NCBI RefSeq assembly: GCF_019084545.1
Contig: NZ_JAHREP010000004.1
Span: 62,001-126,000, forward strand
Length of the DNA stretch: 64,000 nucleotides
Reading direction: 5' to 3'
DNA from: Marinobacterium ramblicola
Lineage (GTDB): Bacteria; Pseudomonadota; Gammaproteobacteria; Pseudomonadales; Balneatricaceae
Positions 61,329-64,000 of the stretch are shown here, in pieces. A model generated the notes under the pieces. That model searched no databases, had not been told where the DNA came from, and worked only from the letters and a program-made list of their open reading frames with translations. Each line of letters starts with the position of its first letter. Positions within the stretch are counted from its first letter, which is position 1. A program made the translations under genes and the position numbers.

Positions 61329-62339
61329 GTGGTTGCTATCAATATCATCAAATCGGTTCCGACCAATATCATTACCGGCTTTCTCGGTGCCGGAAAAACC
61401 ACCGCCATCAACCACCTGCTGAGCCATAAACCGGCTAGCGAGCGCTGGGCGGTGCTGGTCAACGAGTTCGGCCAGATCGGCGTCGACCAATCGCTGATCG
61501 ACAACGACGACAGGGTTCAGATCCAGGAGATACCGGGCGGCTGCCTCTGCTGCGCTCGCGGCCCGCAGCTGCGAGTGGTGCTCACCCGACTGTTGCGCAG
61601 CGCACGCCCCGACCGGCTGATTATCGAACCCACAGGTCTCGGCCACCCGCTGGGCATCGTCGACCTGCTGCTCGGCCCCGATTTCGCCGGCGTGATCGAT
61701 CTGCGCTCGATGATCTGCCTGATCGACCCCCGGGTACTGGAACAACCGGAGATTTTGGCGAATCCGGTGTTCGGCGATCAGATCAATCTCGCCGACATCC
61801 TGGTGCTGAACAAAGCCGATCTGTGTTCGCCTGAACAGCTAAACGAGGCACTAACCCTGTCACACAACATGTTCCCGCCCAAGCAACAGGTGCTGACAAC
61901 CCGTATGGGTGAGCTCGATACTGGGCTGCTCGATAGCGTTCGCAGTACTCCGACAACCGGGGCCCGCCCACTCCTGCGCCCGAATACCTCCACCACGATG
62001 ATGGAACAAGAGGCCCAAGAACCGGCCTCGGCGCCGGGACAGCCGGTGCAGTTCAAGGGTGAGATGGGGGGATTTCACAGCCAAAGCTGGCTATTTCACG
62101 CCGATGACTGTTTCGACTCGGCACGGGTGCTGGAGTTTCTGGATCACCAGCAGGATAGCCTGCGTATAAAAGCGGCCATCCGTATCGGGCACGGCTGGAT
62201 CGGGTACAACAGAATGCTGAAAGATCGTTCGGTGACACAGCTGGCCTGGCGCCGGGACTCGCGTATAGAACTGCTGTCCACACAACCACTGGATATGGAG
62301 GAGCTAAGCCTTAAACTGCAGAACTGCTTGAAAAGCTGA
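61329..62339 (+). CDS. CobW/P47K-family GTP-binding metallochaperone-like protein
   Basis: 336 residues. The P-loop is IITGFLGAGKTTAINHLL; the metal-binding CxCC motif is in IPGGCLCCARGPQ; EPTGLGHP (Walker B region) and ILVLNKADL (G4) complete the G3E GTPase. The C-terminal CobW domain carries RIGHGWIGYNRML. Members deliver Zn, Co or other metals to target enzymes, often under metal shortage. The start is a GTG with only a weak ribosome-binding site. No Zur site is evident nearby. Confidence 0.9.
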   Translation: MVAINIIKSVPTNIITGFLGAGKTTAINHLLSHKPASERWAVLVNEFGQIGVDQSLIDNDDRVQIQEIPGGCLCCARGPQLRVVLTRLLRSARPDRLIIEPTGLGHPLGIVDLLLGPDFAGVIDLRSMICLIDPRVLEQPEILANPVFGDQINLADILVLNKADLCSPEQLNEALTLSHNMFPPKQQVLTTRMGELDTGLLDSVRSTPTTGARPLLRPNTSTTMMEQEAQEPASAPGQPVQFKGEMGGFHSQSWLFHADDCFDSARVLEFLDHQQDSLRIKAAIRIGHGWIGYNRMLKDRSVTQLAWRRDSRIELLSTQPLDMEELSLKLQNCLKS

Positions 62340-62445
62340 GGAGCGCTTGGCGTTCGAGCCACAAACGCGAACCGGAGGCATAGGATGCCAGGTGGAAGTG
62401 CGAGGGGCGGACACCTGGTGCCCGCTCCTCCGTATACGGCGTTAC

Positions 62446-62658
62446 TTACGCAACGACCGTTACGTTCTCAGCCTGAGGACCTTTCTGGCCCTGGGTTACT
62501 TCGAAAGTAACCTGCTGGTTTTCGTGCAGAGTACGACGGCCAGTGCCGTTGATTGCACGGAAGTGAACGAATACGTCAGGACCGTTTTCCTGCTGGATGA
62601 AGCCGAAGCCTTTCTCATCGTTGAACCATTTAACGGTGCCGGTTACGAGCTGTGACAT
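62446..62658 (-). CDS. Cold-shock protein, CspA family
   Basis: 70 residues from ATG 62658. [31 protein letters not shown] has the RNP1 (KGFGFI) and RNP2 (VFVHF) motifs of the cold-shock OB fold. It binds single-stranded RNA and DNA and eases translation. AGAGGC precedes the start. A long GC-rich upstream region could include the structured leader typical of csp genes. Confidence 0.95.
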   Translation of the reverse strand: MSQLVTGTVKWFNDEKGFGFIQQENGPDVFVHFRAINGTGRRTLHENQQVTFEVTQGQKGPQAENVTVVA

Positions 62659-62853
62659 GTTTTGCCTCTTTCTTTTTTCTTTCATGCCAGCCTCAGGCTG
62701 GCGACTTCAGTCCGATCGAAATCCTGTATTCCGACCTGGTTTATAACAAGTCCGGGCAACCCCGAATCCTGCTTGGCGTTGATCGACTACCCGAGTCAAA
62801 CCTCGCCGTTCCGGCAACCGCGCGCAGAATTACCCGCGGCGCTGAACACTGTT

Positions 62854-62877
62854 GATGCAGCGCCCCAGCGCTGCATC
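62854..62877. other. Perfect 10-bp stem-loop
   Basis: GATGCAGCGC-CCCA-GCGCTGCATC. It has no T-run. On the minus strand it lies about 200 bases upstream of the cold-shock gene, so it could be part of its leader. Confidence 0.5.
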
Positions 62878-63142
62878 GGGCCCTGGCTCACTCTGCCCGG
62901 ACGCTCATCCCCTGCTCCCCGGACAAACGCCAGCAACCCTGAATCTGACAAGCGAGGGCTCGCACAGAAACCGGGAACGTTTGTGTCAAACGGAGAACGG
63001 CGGCCAGAATGGCCGAGAGAGGAGAGTTGGCAGTCACTTCAAAGGCCGTCGGTCCCTGACTATTGGATCGTACCGGCAATTTATGAAGCTTTGCGGTCAA
63101 AAACCCGCGAAAAATTTGTAGCATCAAACTAAATGAAACTCC

Positions 63143-63175
63143 GAACCAGCTTACCCGCTGGCGGGTCCGGTTTTT
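63143..63175 (+). terminator. Terminator-like hairpin in the gap
   Basis: ACCCG-CTGG-CGGGT with partial outer pairing (AACC...GGTT), followed by TTTTTC. No recognised plus-strand gene ends just before it, so it may close an unannotated RNA. Confidence 0.45.
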
Positions 63176-63527
63176 CGCATCCTATCCGCTTGGCCAGGTT
63201 TCTAAAACCGACCCTGACGGAATCGCCTCTAAACACGCTATCTATGCGTTTATAAGCTGCCAACCGGAGGACAACCTTTCCCGCATAATACTCCAGTTCA
63301 AACCAATTACAATGGCCATTGCCGAGGATATGCGCCCTTTTTACTATTTAATCGCCCTGCTCTTTCAGCCTACACTCTCCCGCTTGATACAACATAGTCC
63401 TGCCCGGTTGCGCCCTAGCTGTGCAATACTTGCCTTTCAAAGAACCCACCAGTCTTTGCGGGTTATCACAGGATCCGAGTATCCGCTCCTCCGCAGGAGC
63501 TCGATAACGGTATACAGGAGTGAACGG

Positions 63528-64000
63528 ATGAAACTCAAATTCGCACACAAGATTCTTACACTCGCGCTCTTACCCCTGATTCTCCTGACCCTGCTGCTGG
63601 TATCACTGTCGATAAGCGACATGAGCACCAGCAGGTCCCTGGAGCGACTTGAGCACTTCGCACAGCTGGCGACCTATAACAGTGCCCTGGTACATGAACT
63701 GCAAAAAGAGCGTGGTACCACCAGTGGCTGGCTCGGCTCCGGCGACCAGGCCTTCGCCGACAAGCTCAACAGCCAACGTCGGTTGACCGATCAAGCGCTG
63801 AAGCGCTGGCGGGATTACCGCTTGTTACTGGAAAACAGGGAGCCCAAGATCGATGCAACACTGAAAAAGATCGACGACCAGCTGCGCCAGCTATCGACGA
63901 TCCGGCGCGACGCCGACGCCCGCTCAATCGAGCTCAAAGGTGCCCTGGGGTACTACACCGGACTCAACAAGGAGCTGCTCTCCATTGCCGGGGAGCTGTC
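63528..64000 (+). CDS. NIT-domain membrane sensor, 5' part only
   Basis: The first 157 residues of a gene cut by the window edge. A transmembrane helix (ILTLALLPLILLTLLLVSL) is followed by a periplasmic region with YNSALVHELQKERGTTSGWLGS, the hallmark of the nitrate/nitrite-sensing NIT domain. Such sensors end in chemotaxis, GGDEF or kinase modules; this output lies outside the window. CAGGAG sits seven bases before the ATG. Confidence 0.82.
   Translation, partial: MKLKFAHKILTLALLPLILLTLLLVSLSISDMSTSRSLERLEHFAQLATYNSALVHELQKERGTTSGWLGSGDQAFADKLNSQRRLTDQALKRWRDYRLLLENREPKIDATLKKIDDQLRQLSTIRRDADARSIELKGALGYYTGLNKELLSIAGEL

Larger units (their letters stand above)
62659..63527. other. Long intergenic region between csp and the NIT-domain gene
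   Basis: Almost 870 bases. Contents: a perfect 10-bp hairpin at 62854-62877, a terminator-like hairpin near 63153-63175, a 6-bp hairpin at 63485-63500 and the upstream sequences of both flanking genes. Open frames here have no protein-like composition. A small RNA or long csp leader is possible but not shown. Confidence 0.5.

Noticed and set aside
62662-63132. 156-codon open frame in the gap before the NIT-domain gene
   Set aside because: Composition is not protein-like, there is no ribosome-binding site, and it overlaps other equally poor frames.
1-64000. CRISPR arrays, tRNA or rRNA genes, integrons, transposases
   Set aside because: I looked for regularly spaced repeats, cloverleaf-like segments and transposase motifs and found none that I could support by eye.

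Overview
The window is GC-rich, densely coded chromosomal DNA from a gammaproteobacterium of the broad Pseudomonadales/Oceanospirillales type, perhaps marine. The best evidence is the neighbourhood argG-motY-rnt-peroxiredoxin-grxD-argD-argF (43.0-49.7 kb). It closely follows the order I recall from Pseudomonas, although pyrC, bfd and bfr are missing and argD is added. MetR, class II DAHP synthase, YqcC, a LapBC-type exporter, SpuC/PuuC-type polyamine enzymes and a lutABC operon fit the same picture. I saw no rRNA, tRNA, CRISPR array, integrase or intact insertion sequence.

Region by region. 0.2-8.3 kb: a glutamine amidotransferase, a SpuC-like class III aminotransferase, a LuxR-type and a TetR-type regulator, then a three-gene unit of serine hydrolase, outer-membrane barrel and PotF-like polyamine-binding protein that ends in a clear terminator. 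8.4-9.1 kb: a toxin-first type II toxin-antitoxin pair with a palindrome inside its own promoter. 9.2-16.0 kb: PuuC-type aldehyde dehydrogenase, a coupled 2OG-Fe(II) oxygenase/LysE exporter pair, an AlaX-type tRNA editing protein, two LysR regulators and a PhzF-like enzyme. 16.0-19.8 kb: an LldR-type GntR regulator divergent from lutABC (lactate oxidation), separated by a palindromic operator and four 13-bp tandem repeats. 19.8-26.4 kb: an M48 metalloprotease fused to a type IV pilin-like tail, a secreted subtilase with PKD domain, a flavin-type and a VOC protein under a TetR regulator with a 30-bp perfect palindrome, and two small membrane-associated proteins.

26.5-35.1 kb: DNA polymerase II and, upstream of it on the same strand, a complete six-gene mevalonate pathway (HMG-CoA reductase, type 2 IPP isomerase, HMG-CoA synthase, two GHMP kinases, diphosphomevalonate decarboxylase). 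This is unusual because most gammaproteobacteria make isoprenoids by the MEP route. 35.2-42.8 kb: a type I secretion operon (LapB ABC transporter, LapC adaptor, an embedded LuxR regulator, TolC-like channel), a small conserved protein and a receiver-TPR protein. 43-50.7 kb: arginine genes, motY behind an excellent sigma-28 promoter, rnt, peroxiredoxin, grxD and metR. 50.8-57.3 kb: class II DAHP synthase, YqcC, a KefB/C-type antiporter, a DUF3549 protein and an overlapping DnaT/phage-P-like replication pair. 57.5-62.7 kb: an AMP-phosphorylase-like enzyme coupled to a PRPP-synthetase homologue, an NfsA-like nitroreductase, a small conserved protein, a CobW-type GTPase and a cold-shock protein. 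The right edge cuts a NIT-domain sensor.

The points most worth following up are the mevalonate operon, the protease-pilin fusion, the oxygenase-exporter-tRNA-editing cluster, the toxin-antitoxin promoter, the AMP phosphorylase/PRPP synthetase pair, and several palindromes and short repeats outside coding sequence. All functions are inferred from reading the sequence; no database search was possible.
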